From a virus: a stretch of DNA of 47,452 nucleotides. The notes beneath the pieces were generated by a model. It had not been told where the DNA came from and made no database searches. It worked only from the letters and a program-made list of their open reading frames with translations. A program made the position numbers and the translations under genes. Below, piece by piece: positions 15,211 through 22,989 of the stretch (the stretch's first letter is position 1; every line of letters starts with the position of its first letter). Where the stretch lies: the IMG/VR virus record IMGVR_UViG_3300027631_000036, positions 1 through 47,452 of that record; one strand, given 5' to 3'.

Positions 15211-15627
15211 TTATTCTGAAAGTTCAGAACTTAGTTCTGCTTCAATGTCACGAACTTGTGAGTTTAATGTTTTTGCAATCTGTGATGCCCCTTTGACACA
15301 TGCCGCAAAGGCATTATCACTAAGTGCAGCCATATAGTTCATATGCTCTGGTTGCACTTTTCCGATTGTTAAAATGTCAATAGCTGCAAGACGTGATAAT
15401 CGTTTGACCCAGTATTCTTCTTCTTCAGATTCAATTGAAGCTAATAGTGCGTCAACATCGTTTACTGATGCAAATTCGTCATATACTGCTTGTAATACTG
15501 GGAGGTCTGGATGGTCTTCTGCTCTAGCCTGATTTAATTCGTTAATTAGGTGTTTGGCTTGCCGTGATTTAGTAGGATGTACTCCTAATAGAAATGTTTC
15601 AATTTCAAATTGTGTTCTAATGCTCAT
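15211..15627 (-). CDS. Unrecognised acidic helical protein, 138 aa
   Basis: Starts MSIRTQFEIETFLLGVHPTK, followed by a nearly all-helical sequence with an acidic patch (ESEEEEYWVKRLSRLAAIDI) and an acidic end. No membrane or signal sequence. AGGAG precedes the ATG and a TATAAATA motif lies about 45 bases upstream. It sits between the adhesin block and the glycosyltransferase pair. A small chaperone or adaptor role is conceivable but unsupported. Confidence 0.8.
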   Translation of the reverse strand: MSIRTQFEIETFLLGVHPTKSRQAKHLINELNQARAEDHPDLPVLQAVYDEFASVNDVDALLASIESEEEEYWVKRLSRLAAIDILTIGKVQPEHMNYMAALSDNAFAACVKGASQIAKTLNSQVRDIEAELSSELSE

Positions 15628-15672
15628 ATTATTCTCCTGTGAATTTATTGAGTTTTTATGTTTATGTAATTT

Positions 15673-15680
15673 TATTTATA
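15673..15680 (-). promoter_or_regulatory. Late promoter (TATAAATA) for the 138-aa and glycosyltransferase genes
   Basis: GGTATAAATAAA on the minus strand, exact late octamer, 45 bases before the ATG at 15627. Confidence 0.7.
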
Positions 15681-15691
15681 CCATGAGAGAG

Positions 15692-15721
15692 GAGCATTGT
15701 CTTAACTTAAAGACAATGCTC
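15692..15721 (-). terminator. Perfect 12-bp hairpin after the 61-aa gene
   Basis: GAGCATTGTCTT and its exact complement with a 6-base loop, just past the stop at 15745. No T-run follows on the minus strand, so it may act as a 3' stabiliser rather than a classic terminator. A late promoter follows 11 bases later. Confidence 0.55.
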
Positions 15722-15744
15722 TCAATGCTCTTGGTATGTTATAA

Positions 15745-15930
15745 TTATGGACTTGTTCCTAATGCGTTAGGGTTTTGCCATCCGCCAAATGTTGCGGACA
15801 GTTTGATATTTGTGGTTACACTTGGTGAGATAAAAGCCCCTAACCCACTTAAAGTTACTGTGCCTGACAGTCCAAAATAGTTACGTACTGTACCCATTGT
15901 GATTGTTGCACCAGTTGCTGGTAATGCCAT
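15745..15930 (-). CDS. Small structural-type peptide, 61 aa
   Basis: Starts MALPATGATITMGTVRNYFG and continues with Thr/Ser/Gly-rich beta-like sequence. The pattern M.LP.tG.Itm..v...fG..g..sl recurs, from memory, in small phage proteins next to tail-fibre genes. GAGGAG lies nine bases upstream. It follows the 1387-aa S74 fibre gene, so a fibre-tip or assembly role is possible. The product is too short for a firm claim. Confidence 0.65.
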   Translation of the reverse strand: MALPATGATITMGTVRNYFGLSGTVTLSGLGAFISPSVTTNIKLSATFGGWQNPNALGTSP

Positions 15931-15962
15931 AGTATGAGACTCCTCAATTTAATTTTTGCGTC

Positions 15963-15988
15963 AAAAGTATGCAACTCTGCATACTTTT
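15963..15988 (-). terminator. Hairpin between the 1387-aa fibre gene and the 61-aa gene
   Basis: AAAAGTATGCA pairs with TGCATACTTTT (11 bp, 4-base loop). The stem ends in TTTT on either strand, so it could be a weak terminator of the fibre gene. It directly follows the AATAAATA motif and could instead be a 5' mRNA hairpin. Confidence 0.5.
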
Positions 15989-15989
15989 A

Positions 15990-15997
15990 TATTTATT
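15990..15997 (-). promoter_or_regulatory. Variant late promoter (AATAAATA) for the 61-aa gene
   Basis: AATAAATA on the minus strand in a very AT-rich 30-base stretch, one mismatch to the late octamer. The register is ambiguous because AAATAAATAAATA repeats. Confidence 0.35.
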
Positions 15998-16018
15998 TAT
16001 TTTCTACTATACAATAAC

Positions 16019-19000
16019 TTAGTTGTTAAGTCTAGCCTTAAGTTCAGCAATCTCTGCTTGCATACCCTTAATTGTTTCAGTTTGTTCTTTAATTGCTTCA
16101 ATCAACAAACCAACCATGTTGCCATACTTAACGGCCTTCATACCATCTTCATCAGTTGTTACTGCCTGTGGTAGAACTTTTTCCACATCTTGCGCAATAA
16201 CACCAGTTGAAGCAATGCCATCTTCTTTACGTGTATATGTAACACCACGTAGTTGGTCAACTTTATTTACTGCATTTGTGATTGTTTCAATGTTGTCTTT
16301 TAGTCGTTCGTCTGAATAAGCTGTAACATCACCGCCGGCATAAATTGCTCCGCCAACACCTAATCCGCCAGTAATCTTCACTGCGCCAGTAGTTGTTGAT
16401 GTTGATGCTGTGGCATTACTGAATGTAATAACACCGCTCGCGGTATCAGTTGCATCGCTGCGTAAGAAACTAGCACCTTGCACGCCGTCAAGTGTATCAG
16501 CGTCTAGGCCTGATCCAGCGCCATCGTTACCGCCATGCCAAACCACGTTACCGTCCAAATAACGGCCAATCTCAGAGTTGGTAATCGTGGCTGTGATTGT
16601 CCCAAGTGTCGTTGCAAAACCAACAGCCCAGTTGTCGTTCCATTGGTCCGCATCGTAATTGCTATAACCAGCAACAAAATGCGTTACTGCAACCTGTGGA
16701 TAAGACCAAGTGCTTGTTGTTTCACCGATGTAAACGCAGCAATATGTGCCATCATGCCCAAGACGCACAGTGAAGTTGCGGTTCACATTTGGCGATCCGA
16801 TGATATAAGCAAACGGACTATTGGCCCAAGATGCACTTGGCGAATAGTTATAGCCACCACAAACAACCTCAAACGCTTCATTTGTTGCATATTCGTAAAT
16901 ACGAATAGTCATTCGCATCATGGTATTGGACCATGATTGCGGCAAAGTGATTTTGATAGCGCCAGTTACCGTGGCAGTGTTGGTCGCATAGCTTGCGCCA
17001 TGAGGGTTGAAGATAGAAAGTGATCCTCCAGCAGTGTTCACAAACCCTTCTGCTTGTAAATATCCTGTGGTCGCAGTGTTCGCATCAGCCCGCAAGAAAG
17101 ATGCGCTGCTTAAGCCATCCAACAGGTCGGCGTCAAGGCCGGAACCTGCACCATCCACAGTCTTGATTGCAGTCAGGATTTCAGCCGCAGTCTGGTCACC
17201 AGTTGCCCCTGACTCGATACCATTTAGCTTGCTCTTGTCTGTTGAAGACATCAGACCATTTGCACTTGTAGTAGCTACGCCATATGTTGTATTTGTATCA
17301 GTACTACTGATTGTAAAGTTTGGATATGTACCACTTACTGATGTAGCCCCACTTCCTGTTAGTGTAACAGTTTGATCTGGTGCTGCGTTAATGAATTGTG
17401 TACCAGATAGTGTTAAGCCAGTTCCTGCGGTGTAAGTTGTGTTTGTATCACTCCATGGCACGTTAACTACTGCTTGTCCACTTGAGTTTACCTGTACACC
17501 GTATGTTCTACTTGCTGTAGCACTTACTGCGGTTGCTGCTACTGATTGAACAGTGTCACTGAACAACTCAATGCCGCCGCGTACTGTTGATGTCGCAGCA
17601 GGTAGCGTGTATACGGTATTTGTATCAGTACTACTGATTGTAAAGTTTGGATATGTACCACTTACTGATGTAGCACCACTTCCTGTCAATACGACTGTCT
17701 GATCTGGTGCTGTGTTAGCAAAAACTGTACCTGTTAGAGATAAACCAGTTCCTGCACTATAGGTTGTGTTTGTATCAGTACTACTAACTGTGATAGTATT
17801 TGCATCAGTACGTGTTACGGTTACGTTTGTACCACTGGCAATTTTAACATCGTCAGTTGACGAATCGCTTCCTGTTAGTCGTAAATTTGCGCCGCCAGCT
17901 ACAGTTTCACTACTAATACTGTATGTTGTATTAGTATCTGAAGGCATTGTCAATGTTTTAACATTAATAGCAGTAACGTGACCTAGGGCATTTGATGCTA
18001 TGCTATCAACGGCAGTAAATGTACCGCCATGTGTTAGTGTGCCTGCACTTGTTGTGTCTGTTCTCGTTGTGTTGCTATGTGTTACTGTTGGGCTCCAACC
18101 TTCACCAGCAGTACCAGTGACCGCAATGCCAGTACCAGCAGTTAATCCTGCTACATAGTTACCAGTTGTATCTGTACCTAGCGCAACACTATTTGCTGCA
18201 ATGGTTGCAGTAAGTGTTACGTTTGCACTGCCATCAATGCTTACGTTACCAGTTAGATCGCCACCTAGTGTAATAGTGCGAGTATTTGCCCATTTACTTG
18301 CTGTTGCAGCATTTCCTGTCAAACTACCAATAAAGTTAGCGGCTTGCATGTCTGCTAGGCTAAAACTTGCGTGGCTTGTATCAATATCAATTGAATCATC
18401 TGGTTCTGGAGTATAACCGTCAAATACTTTAAATATGCCATCAGAAGCATCACGGAATAGACCAGCGTGTGCATAACTTCCAGCAGTATAGCTGCCTGCC
18501 CAACCTAAGTCAACATTTGTATTTGTGTGCGCTCTTGCACTACCACCACTTACATATGTACCAGTAGCACTGCTACTGATTGTAAAGCTAGTTGCGTTGG
18601 CACTTGTAATAGTTGCATCAGTAACGTTGTAAGCACTTGGATTTACACCTGTTACATCAACTGTATATCCAGTGCTAAAGTTATTGTCAGCAGTGTATGT
18701 TACAGTTGTGCCATTACCAACAGCATTAGTAATAGTCGCTGTACCGCCATTGTTTAGATAGATCAAGTTATCAGTAATTGAAAGACTTGCAACATCAACT
18801 GTAGTAGTTGTACCCAATACTGTTAAATTGCCGCTAATAGTTGCATCGCCGGCGACTGCTAAATCACCGCCCAATGTTAATTTTTGTGTTGATGTATTAT
18901 ATTTTAAACCAGCATTTGAAAGACCAGACTGGGCGCCGCTTGCGTTGGCAACCATTGTTATAAAACGATCCGCTGCGCTAGTATTATCTGCTATACTTTG

Positions 19001-20182
19001 TAGTGTATCTGTGTTAGTATCAGTCGCTGCAATAGTAATTGTATTAGCATCTGTTCGAGTAATTGTTATATTAGAACCATTAGCAAATTTAACATCATCA
19101 GTCGTTGCATCGCTTCCGGTTAATCTTAAATTAACGCCGCCTGTTGCAGTTTCACTACCAATACTGTATGTTGTATTTGTGTCTGTATCTACTACTGTTT
19201 CAGTACCAGTGCTGTATCCTGTTACGTGTCCAAAAGTATCAAAAGTTAGACCTGTTACGTATGTTCTTGCACTAGCAGTTAAATCGCTAGCACTTGATGT
19301 ATCAGTATGACTAAATGTTGTTCCTGCTAGTGTTAATCCACTACCAGCGGTATAAGTTGTATTTGTGTCAGTACTACTAATTGTAAAGTTTGGATAAGTG
19401 CCACTTATTGATGTAGCGCCACTTCCTGTCAATACAACTGTCTGATCTGGTGCTGTGTTGGCAAACGTTGTACCTGTTAGAGATAAACCAGTTCCTGCAC
19501 TATAGGTGGTATCTGTAGTTGAATATCTACCATCTAGGTCAACTGTGACGATTGAAGAATCAGTCAGTGTCGCTGTCAATACACCATTTGAAGTATTGAA
19601 TCCAAGACTCTGTAAATACGTGTTAGTATCTGTGTAACTTGTTAAGTATCCTGCATCGTTTGTGAACGCACTTACGTTTGTAGGTATACGGGCATCTACA
19701 CGTGCGTCAGTATAGTAAAGATTTGTAGTACCTTCTGATAAATCGTCAGTGTCTTTGGCACTCAGGTCTAGATAAATTCCAGTCTGTAGAGCAATACGTG
19801 CATCTGCTCTGGCATCTGTATAATAAAGATTTGTTCCTTCAGCAACACCGTCTGTAGTAATGTTTACTGCCAACAGCACTTGGTCGTTAAGGTCATCATA
19901 AGTGGCATCAATATAGGTGTGGTTAGCGTGGACTAGTAGCGGAGAGATTAAGTCCTCAATACCTTCTGCGTCACTTGAAATTGTTACAGTGCCGCTTGAT
20001 TGTGTAATCGTAATACCTGAACCGGCAGTAAATGTTACAGTATCCCCTCTGTTAATTTGTTGAGAAGTTGTACCATCAGTAACGTTAAACACATTGTTTA
20101 GTACGTTTGTTTCATCGATAGTAGTATTCTGGATAACACTACTGTCTGTAATTACTTCGTTGTTTATAACCTTAAAAGCCAC
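16019..20182 (-). CDS. Large tail fibre/spike with Peptidase_S74 chaperone
   Basis: 1387 aa, GTG start at 20182 with GGAGA upstream. N-terminus MAFKVINNEV resembles MAF(K/R) starts of two other adhesins here. Residues about 30-950 are Thr/Ser/Gly/Asn-rich beta repeats, including three copies of a PDQTV.LTGSGATS unit and two of a NLRLTGSD unit. ANTRTITLGGDLTGNVSIDG is a common fibre motif. About 1090-1235 is a compact domain (IKITLPQSWSNTMMRMTIRI, STWSYPQVAVTHFVAGYSNY) of the sort found near fibre tips, a good receptor-binding candidate. The last ~110 residues are an intramolecular chaperone: YSDERLKDNI (self-cleavage before Ser), GVIAQDV, VKYGNMVGLLIEAIKEQ and a coiled coil. Confidence 0.88.
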   Translation of the reverse strand: MAFKVINNEVITDSSVIQNTTIDETNVLNNVFNVTDGTTSQQINRGDTVTFTAGSGITITQSSGTVTISSDAEGIEDLISPLLVHANHTYIDATYDDLNDQVLLAVNITTDGVAEGTNLYYTDARADARIALQTGIYLDLSAKDTDDLSEGTTNLYYTDARVDARIPTNVSAFTNDAGYLTSYTDTNTYLQSLGFNTSNGVLTATLTDSSIVTVDLDGRYSTTDTTYSAGTGLSLTGTTFANTAPDQTVVLTGSGATSISGTYPNFTISSTDTNTTYTAGSGLTLAGTTFSHTDTSSASDLTASARTYVTGLTFDTFGHVTGYSTGTETVVDTDTNTTYSIGSETATGGVNLRLTGSDATTDDVKFANGSNITITRTDANTITIAATDTNTDTLQSIADNTSAADRFITMVANASGAQSGLSNAGLKYNTSTQKLTLGGDLAVAGDATISGNLTVLGTTTTVDVASLSITDNLIYLNNGGTATITNAVGNGTTVTYTADNNFSTGYTVDVTGVNPSAYNVTDATITSANATSFTISSSATGTYVSGGSARAHTNTNVDLGWAGSYTAGSYAHAGLFRDASDGIFKVFDGYTPEPDDSIDIDTSHASFSLADMQAANFIGSLTGNAATASKWANTRTITLGGDLTGNVSIDGSANVTLTATIAANSVALGTDTTGNYVAGLTAGTGIAVTGTAGEGWSPTVTHSNTTRTDTTSAGTLTHGGTFTAVDSIASNALGHVTAINVKTLTMPSDTNTTYSISSETVAGGANLRLTGSDSSTDDVKIASGTNVTVTRTDANTITVSSTDTNTTYSAGTGLSLTGTVFANTAPDQTVVLTGSGATSVSGTYPNFTISSTDTNTVYTLPAATSTVRGGIELFSDTVQSVAATAVSATASRTYGVQVNSSGQAVVNVPWSDTNTTYTAGTGLTLSGTQFINAAPDQTVTLTGSGATSVSGTYPNFTISSTDTNTTYGVATTSANGLMSSTDKSKLNGIESGATGDQTAAEILTAIKTVDGAGSGLDADLLDGLSSASFLRADANTATTGYLQAEGFVNTAGGSLSIFNPHGASYATNTATVTGAIKITLPQSWSNTMMRMTIRIYEYATNEAFEVVCGGYNYSPSASWANSPFAYIIGSPNVNRNFTVRLGHDGTYCCVYIGETTSTWSYPQVAVTHFVAGYSNYDADQWNDNWAVGFATTLGTITATITNSEIGRYLDGNVVWHGGNDGAGSGLDADTLDGVQGASFLRSDATDTASGVITFSNATASTSTTTGAVKITGGLGVGGAIYAGGDVTAYSDERLKDNIETITNAVNKVDQLRGVTYTRKEDGIASTGVIAQDVEKVLPQAVTTDEDGMKAVKYGNMVGLLIEAIKEQTETIKGMQAEIAELKARLNN
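17291..17390. repeat. ~100-bp coding repeat, copy 1 of 3
   Basis: Encodes NTAAPDQTV.LTGSGATSVSG-type sequence inside the 1387-aa fibre. Nearly identical copies lie at 17618-17717 and 19361-19460. Confidence 0.85.
17618..17717. repeat. ~100-bp coding repeat, copy 2 of 3
   Basis: Differs from the copy at 17291-17390 at only about ten positions, clustered at the far end. Internal duplication or gene conversion in the fibre is likely. Confidence 0.85.
19361..19460. repeat. ~100-bp coding repeat, copy 3 of 3
   Basis: Same unit as the copies at 17291 and 17618, with a few more substitutions, 1.6 kb further on. Confidence 0.85.
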
Positions 20183-20204
20183 TTTATTTCTCCGCTTGTT
20201 TATG

Positions 20205-20212
20205 TATTTATT
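20205..20212 (-). promoter_or_regulatory. Variant late promoter (AATAAATA) for the 1387-aa fibre
   Basis: AAATAAATACAT on the minus strand, 22 bases before the GTG start, one mismatch to TATAAATA and with the favoured C after it. Confidence 0.5.
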
Positions 20213-20222
20213 TTATTTGGAA

Positions 20223-20795
20223 TCACCCAAAATTTGTTTTTTCCAGTGATTCTACACGGGCTGTTAATTCTTTAATAGATTCTATTAGTAACCCTACGAG
20301 GTTGCCATAAGCTACTGACTTCATTCCTTCTGGATCTGTATGAACTACTTCTGGAACGATGACTTCTACTTCCTGGGCAATAACACCAATATTTTGTTTG
20401 CCACCTTTTTCGTACTCAACACCACGCATTGCATTTACTTTTTCTAACGCATTGTCAATTGTGACTACATTATGTTTAAACCGTATATCTGAATATGTAA
20501 CAACGTCACTTTTTGCGATCAAGTTGTCTAACTCAAGTGTTGCATGTGCATTAATGTTTGCTTCTGTAATTGAATCAGATGTTATTGTTGCACCGAGAGC
20601 ATAGTTGTCAATAAGGAAAAATTTGCCGGTGGTTCCGTCTCTAACTAATCCTGCGTATGTATTTGGACCAATACGGCCCATTATACCAATATCAACGTTT
20701 GGACTAGTATTATCTTTTGCTAACACCATAACGGCGTCGCTGAAGTTAACAACTTCAGATTTAGTCATTTGTAAATCTAGTTTACGGAAGGCCAT
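20223..20795 (-). CDS. Short S74-chaperone fibre protein
   Basis: 190 aa. MAFRKLDLQMTKSEVVNFSD is followed by a brief head (IGIMGRIGPNTYAGLVRDGT) like a segment of the 1387-aa fibre. From about residue 97 the Peptidase_S74 domain fills the rest: YSDIRFKHNV (Ser cleavage site), YEKGGKQNIGVIAQEVEVIV, AYGNLVGLLIESIKEL. If the domain cleaves as in endosialidase chaperones, a mature product of under 100 residues remains, unusually small. It could be a short decoration protein or a remnant of a shortened fibre. AGGAG precedes the ATG; GATAAATAC lies upstream. Confidence 0.82.
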   Translation of the reverse strand: MAFRKLDLQMTKSEVVNFSDAVMVLAKDNTSPNVDIGIMGRIGPNTYAGLVRDGTTGKFFLIDNYALGATITSDSITEANINAHATLELDNLIAKSDVVTYSDIRFKHNVVTIDNALEKVNAMRGVEYEKGGKQNIGVIAQEVEVIVPEVVHTDPEGMKSVAYGNLVGLLIESIKELTARVESLEKTNFG

Positions 20796-20831
20796 GCAAT
20801 TTTCTCCTCTGCGGACTTAATTATCTATTTG

Positions 20832-20839
20832 TATTTATC
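20832..20839 (-). promoter_or_regulatory. Variant late promoter (GATAAATA) for the short S74 gene
   Basis: CGATAAATACAA on the minus strand, 36 bases before the ATG, overlapping the last codons of the ParB-like gene. Confidence 0.5.
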
Positions 20840-21287
20840 GGTTCTTAAAATTATCTGGTATTTTTATAAATGAAGCAAGTTGTTGGATACTTGTTAGTGA
20901 GTGTTCAGTTATCAGTGACAACATCAACTCCGCTAACTGTGCAGTATCAAATTTTTCAATACTCGGAACACTTTTAAAATCCATATTATCGCATTTGTAC
21001 ACTAGACAAGGTACACTATCCATACCGCTTATCCAGTTTGCTGTTGCGCTATGTTGCCCATCCCAGAGAATATTTTTATCACCTATACGTGCTACACTGC
21101 TGGATCGTAACAATGCTGGGTGATAGTTTTCTAATATTTCGTTTACATGAGCAATATCAAATGTTTTTACTTGATGTGGCGTTACCCACAGATTATCAAA
21201 TGGTATCCATTCCAATGATAGCTGTTCTATAGCCAGATTGATTTTTCTCTCAACATTTATTGTGTCTATGTGCTTGACAATGTCCAT
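20835..21287 (-). CDS. ParB/sulfiredoxin-fold-like protein
   Basis: 150 aa. Residues about 27-100 show the ParB N-terminal pattern: WIPFDNLWVTPHQVKTFDIA (strand and position-specifying turn), HVNEILENY helix, then ILWDGQHSATANWISGMDSV with the DGxHR-like box (Gln and Ser replace the usual His-Arg order), and VPCLVYKCDNMDF. The fold occurs in plasmid partition proteins, in phage-encoded nucleases, and in sulfiredoxin. The C-terminal third is helical (AQLAELMLSLITEHSLTSIQ). It lies alone among fibre genes between a terminator and a promoter, like an inserted cargo gene. No Shine-Dalgarno site is seen, and the late promoter ends five bases before the ATG. Confidence 0.65.
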   Translation of the reverse strand: MDIVKHIDTINVERKINLAIEQLSLEWIPFDNLWVTPHQVKTFDIAHVNEILENYHPALLRSSSVARIGDKNILWDGQHSATANWISGMDSVPCLVYKCDNMDFKSVPSIEKFDTAQLAELMLSLITEHSLTSIQQLASFIKIPDNFKNR

Positions 21288-21292
21288 ACATT

Positions 21293-21300
21293 TATTTATA
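21293..21300 (-). promoter_or_regulatory. Late promoter (TATAAATA) touching the ParB-like start codon
   Basis: ATTATAAATAAATG on the minus strand. Only five bases separate the octamer from the ATG at 21287, so the transcript would begin at or next to the start codon. Confidence 0.65.
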
Positions 21301-21303
21301 ATA

Positions 21304-21331
21304 TAAAAAAGAGGGGCGTCGCCGCCCCTCT
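21304..21331 (-). terminator. Intrinsic terminator after the 499-aa S74 fibre
   Basis: Minus-strand stem AGAGGGGCG/CGCCCCTCT with a 4-base loop followed by a run of T. It leads directly into the ParB late promoter. Confidence 0.88.
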
Positions 21332-21364
21332 AGTTTATTGTTATTTTTTCACTTTGGATAGTGA

Positions 21365-22864
21365 TTATTTGTTTTTTAGTTCTTCGATTTCTGCCTTTAG
21401 TTCTTTAATGGCTTCTACTAGTAAACCAACTAAGTTACCATATTTAACTGACAGCATTCCATCTTCATCAGTTAAAACTGCTTCAGGTAGGGCTGCGTGA
21501 ACATCTTGCGCAATTAGACCTGTTGATGCTAGTCCGTCTTCTTTACGTGTGAATGTTACACCGCGTAGTGCAGATACCTTTTCAACTGCGTTGCCAATAG
21601 TTACAATGTTGTCTTTTAGACGTTCATCTGAGTAAGCAGTTACATCGCCAGTTGCTGTTATCGAACCAGTAACGGATAACCCTGTAGCAGAAAATACACC
21701 CCTCGCGGCGCCGCCAGTAGTAATGCCAAGTTGGTCAGCCGCTGGTCTGTAGATGCCTGTGTTGAGATCAGCAGTCCAAGTGAAAGAAGGTGCTGTTGCA
21801 GTGTCAGCGTCAATGCCTTGGAAGCCGCCACCAGCAGTTGAGGTAGCGTTGAATGTGGCAGCGTTTACAGTGCTAGTTGATGTACTAGCCACATCTGAAC
21901 GCAGGAACGAACTACTATCAATGCCATCCAGCAAGTTACTGTCAGCAGCCTTGCCAGTTGTAGTCAAGTAAGAACCAGCAGGTTGGTAAGAACCAGCTAA
22001 CTGGTAACGACCGTCTAGGTCAACAGTTACATCCGCCAAACCTGTACGTGTAGCACTCAATAAACCATCAGCAATGTTGAATGAAAAGCCAGTTAGGTAG
22101 TTGTTTGAGTTAGCATCGCTAGTTGTTATTGCGAAAGTAGTGTTATCACCACGTGTGAATGTGATGGTATCGTTACTTACTGTAGCACCTTTTAAGTACT
22201 CAGCAGCACCAATTGAAACCTTAGTCGCAATACTAGATGCAACAGAAGTAGCAAAGTTTGGATCATCACCTAGAGCTGCCGCTAGTTCATTTAATGTATC
22301 TAGCGTTGTTGGTGCTGCTGAAACTAGGTTTGCAACTGCTGTGTCAACATAGCCTTTTGAGGCTGCGTCTGTTGCTGCTGAAACAGTATCGATACCTTGG
22401 ATGCGGCCAGTGCCACCAAGAACGATGTCACCACCGTTTACTGTCAAGTCACCAGCAAGTGTTAGTGCGTTATAATTTGATGTATTGGCTGGATTTGAAT
22501 AATACGCTGTATTATTTATATCGTAAAAAACAGAACCATAAACATTGCCTGAAATTGTTAGGTTACCGGTGATGGTACCGCCTGACAGTTGTAGAGTTTC
22601 AGTATCATTGTTTAATTTACCTGCAATGCCTGATTTGGAAGCTAGAATTGACATGTTGCGTTCTAGATCACCAAGTCGACGTAGTGATGACTTGCTACCA
22701 GAAATCACCATTTCGTCTGTTGCTAGTGGGTTTAGATCGGTAATTTCTTCAACACTACCAGTATCTTTATTCCATTTGTATTTTTTACTTTTATTAAATG
22801 TGAAGGTATCGGTTTTTGTTGTACTTGAGGTGCTATCGTAATAGCGAATTTGACGTTCTGACAT
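21365..22864 (-). CDS. Tail fibre with Peptidase_S74 chaperone, 499 aa
   Basis: Start at 22864 (MSERQIRYYDS) because AAAGGAGAG lies five bases upstream; an upstream in-frame start adds 19 residues with no ribosome site. Order: N-terminal charged region; ISGNLTISGNV beta repeats near 120; the KGYVDTAVANLV..LDTLNELAAAL module near 170 shared with the two helical fibres; VTVDLDGRYQLAGSYQPAGS; a tip segment near 330-380 (FQGIDADTATAPSFTWTADL); and an S74 chaperone from about 397 (YSDERLKDNI, GLIAQDV, VKYGNLVGLLVEAIKELKAE). It likely trimerises and self-cleaves before the Ser. Confidence 0.88.
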   Translation of the reverse strand: MSERQIRYYDSTSSTTKTDTFTFNKSKKYKWNKDTGSVEEITDLNPLATDEMVISGSKSSLRRLGDLERNMSILASKSGIAGKLNNDTETLQLSGGTITGNLTISGNVYGSVFYDINNTAYYSNPANTSNYNALTLAGDLTVNGGDIVLGGTGRIQGIDTVSAATDAASKGYVDTAVANLVSAAPTTLDTLNELAAALGDDPNFATSVASSIATKVSIGAAEYLKGATVSNDTITFTRGDNTTFAITTSDANSNNYLTGFSFNIADGLLSATRTGLADVTVDLDGRYQLAGSYQPAGSYLTTTGKAADSNLLDGIDSSSFLRSDVASTSTSTVNAATFNATSTAGGGFQGIDADTATAPSFTWTADLNTGIYRPAADQLGITTGGAARGVFSATGLSVTGSITATGDVTAYSDERLKDNIVTIGNAVEKVSALRGVTFTRKEDGLASTGLIAQDVHAALPEAVLTDEDGMLSVKYGNLVGLLVEAIKELKAEIEELKNK

Positions 22865-22952
22865 TTTAGCTCTCCTTTGTTTGAGCATAACTAGCGCGGA
22901 GCAATACCTCTGGTACGCCACTGTCTCTATTAACTTAGTTAATTTTGACTAA

Positions 22953-22974
22953 GTGGGGGGATGTCACCCCCCAC
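22953..22974 (-). terminator. GC-rich hairpin after the 842-aa fibre
   Basis: GTGGGGGG pairs with CCCCCCAC across a 6-base loop, 15 bases past the stop at 22990. No T-run follows on the minus strand; the next bases form a second weak TTAGT/ACTAA stem. A non-canonical terminator or 3' stabiliser. Confidence 0.6.
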
Positions 22975-22989
22975 CGTTGGCTAGTTGAA

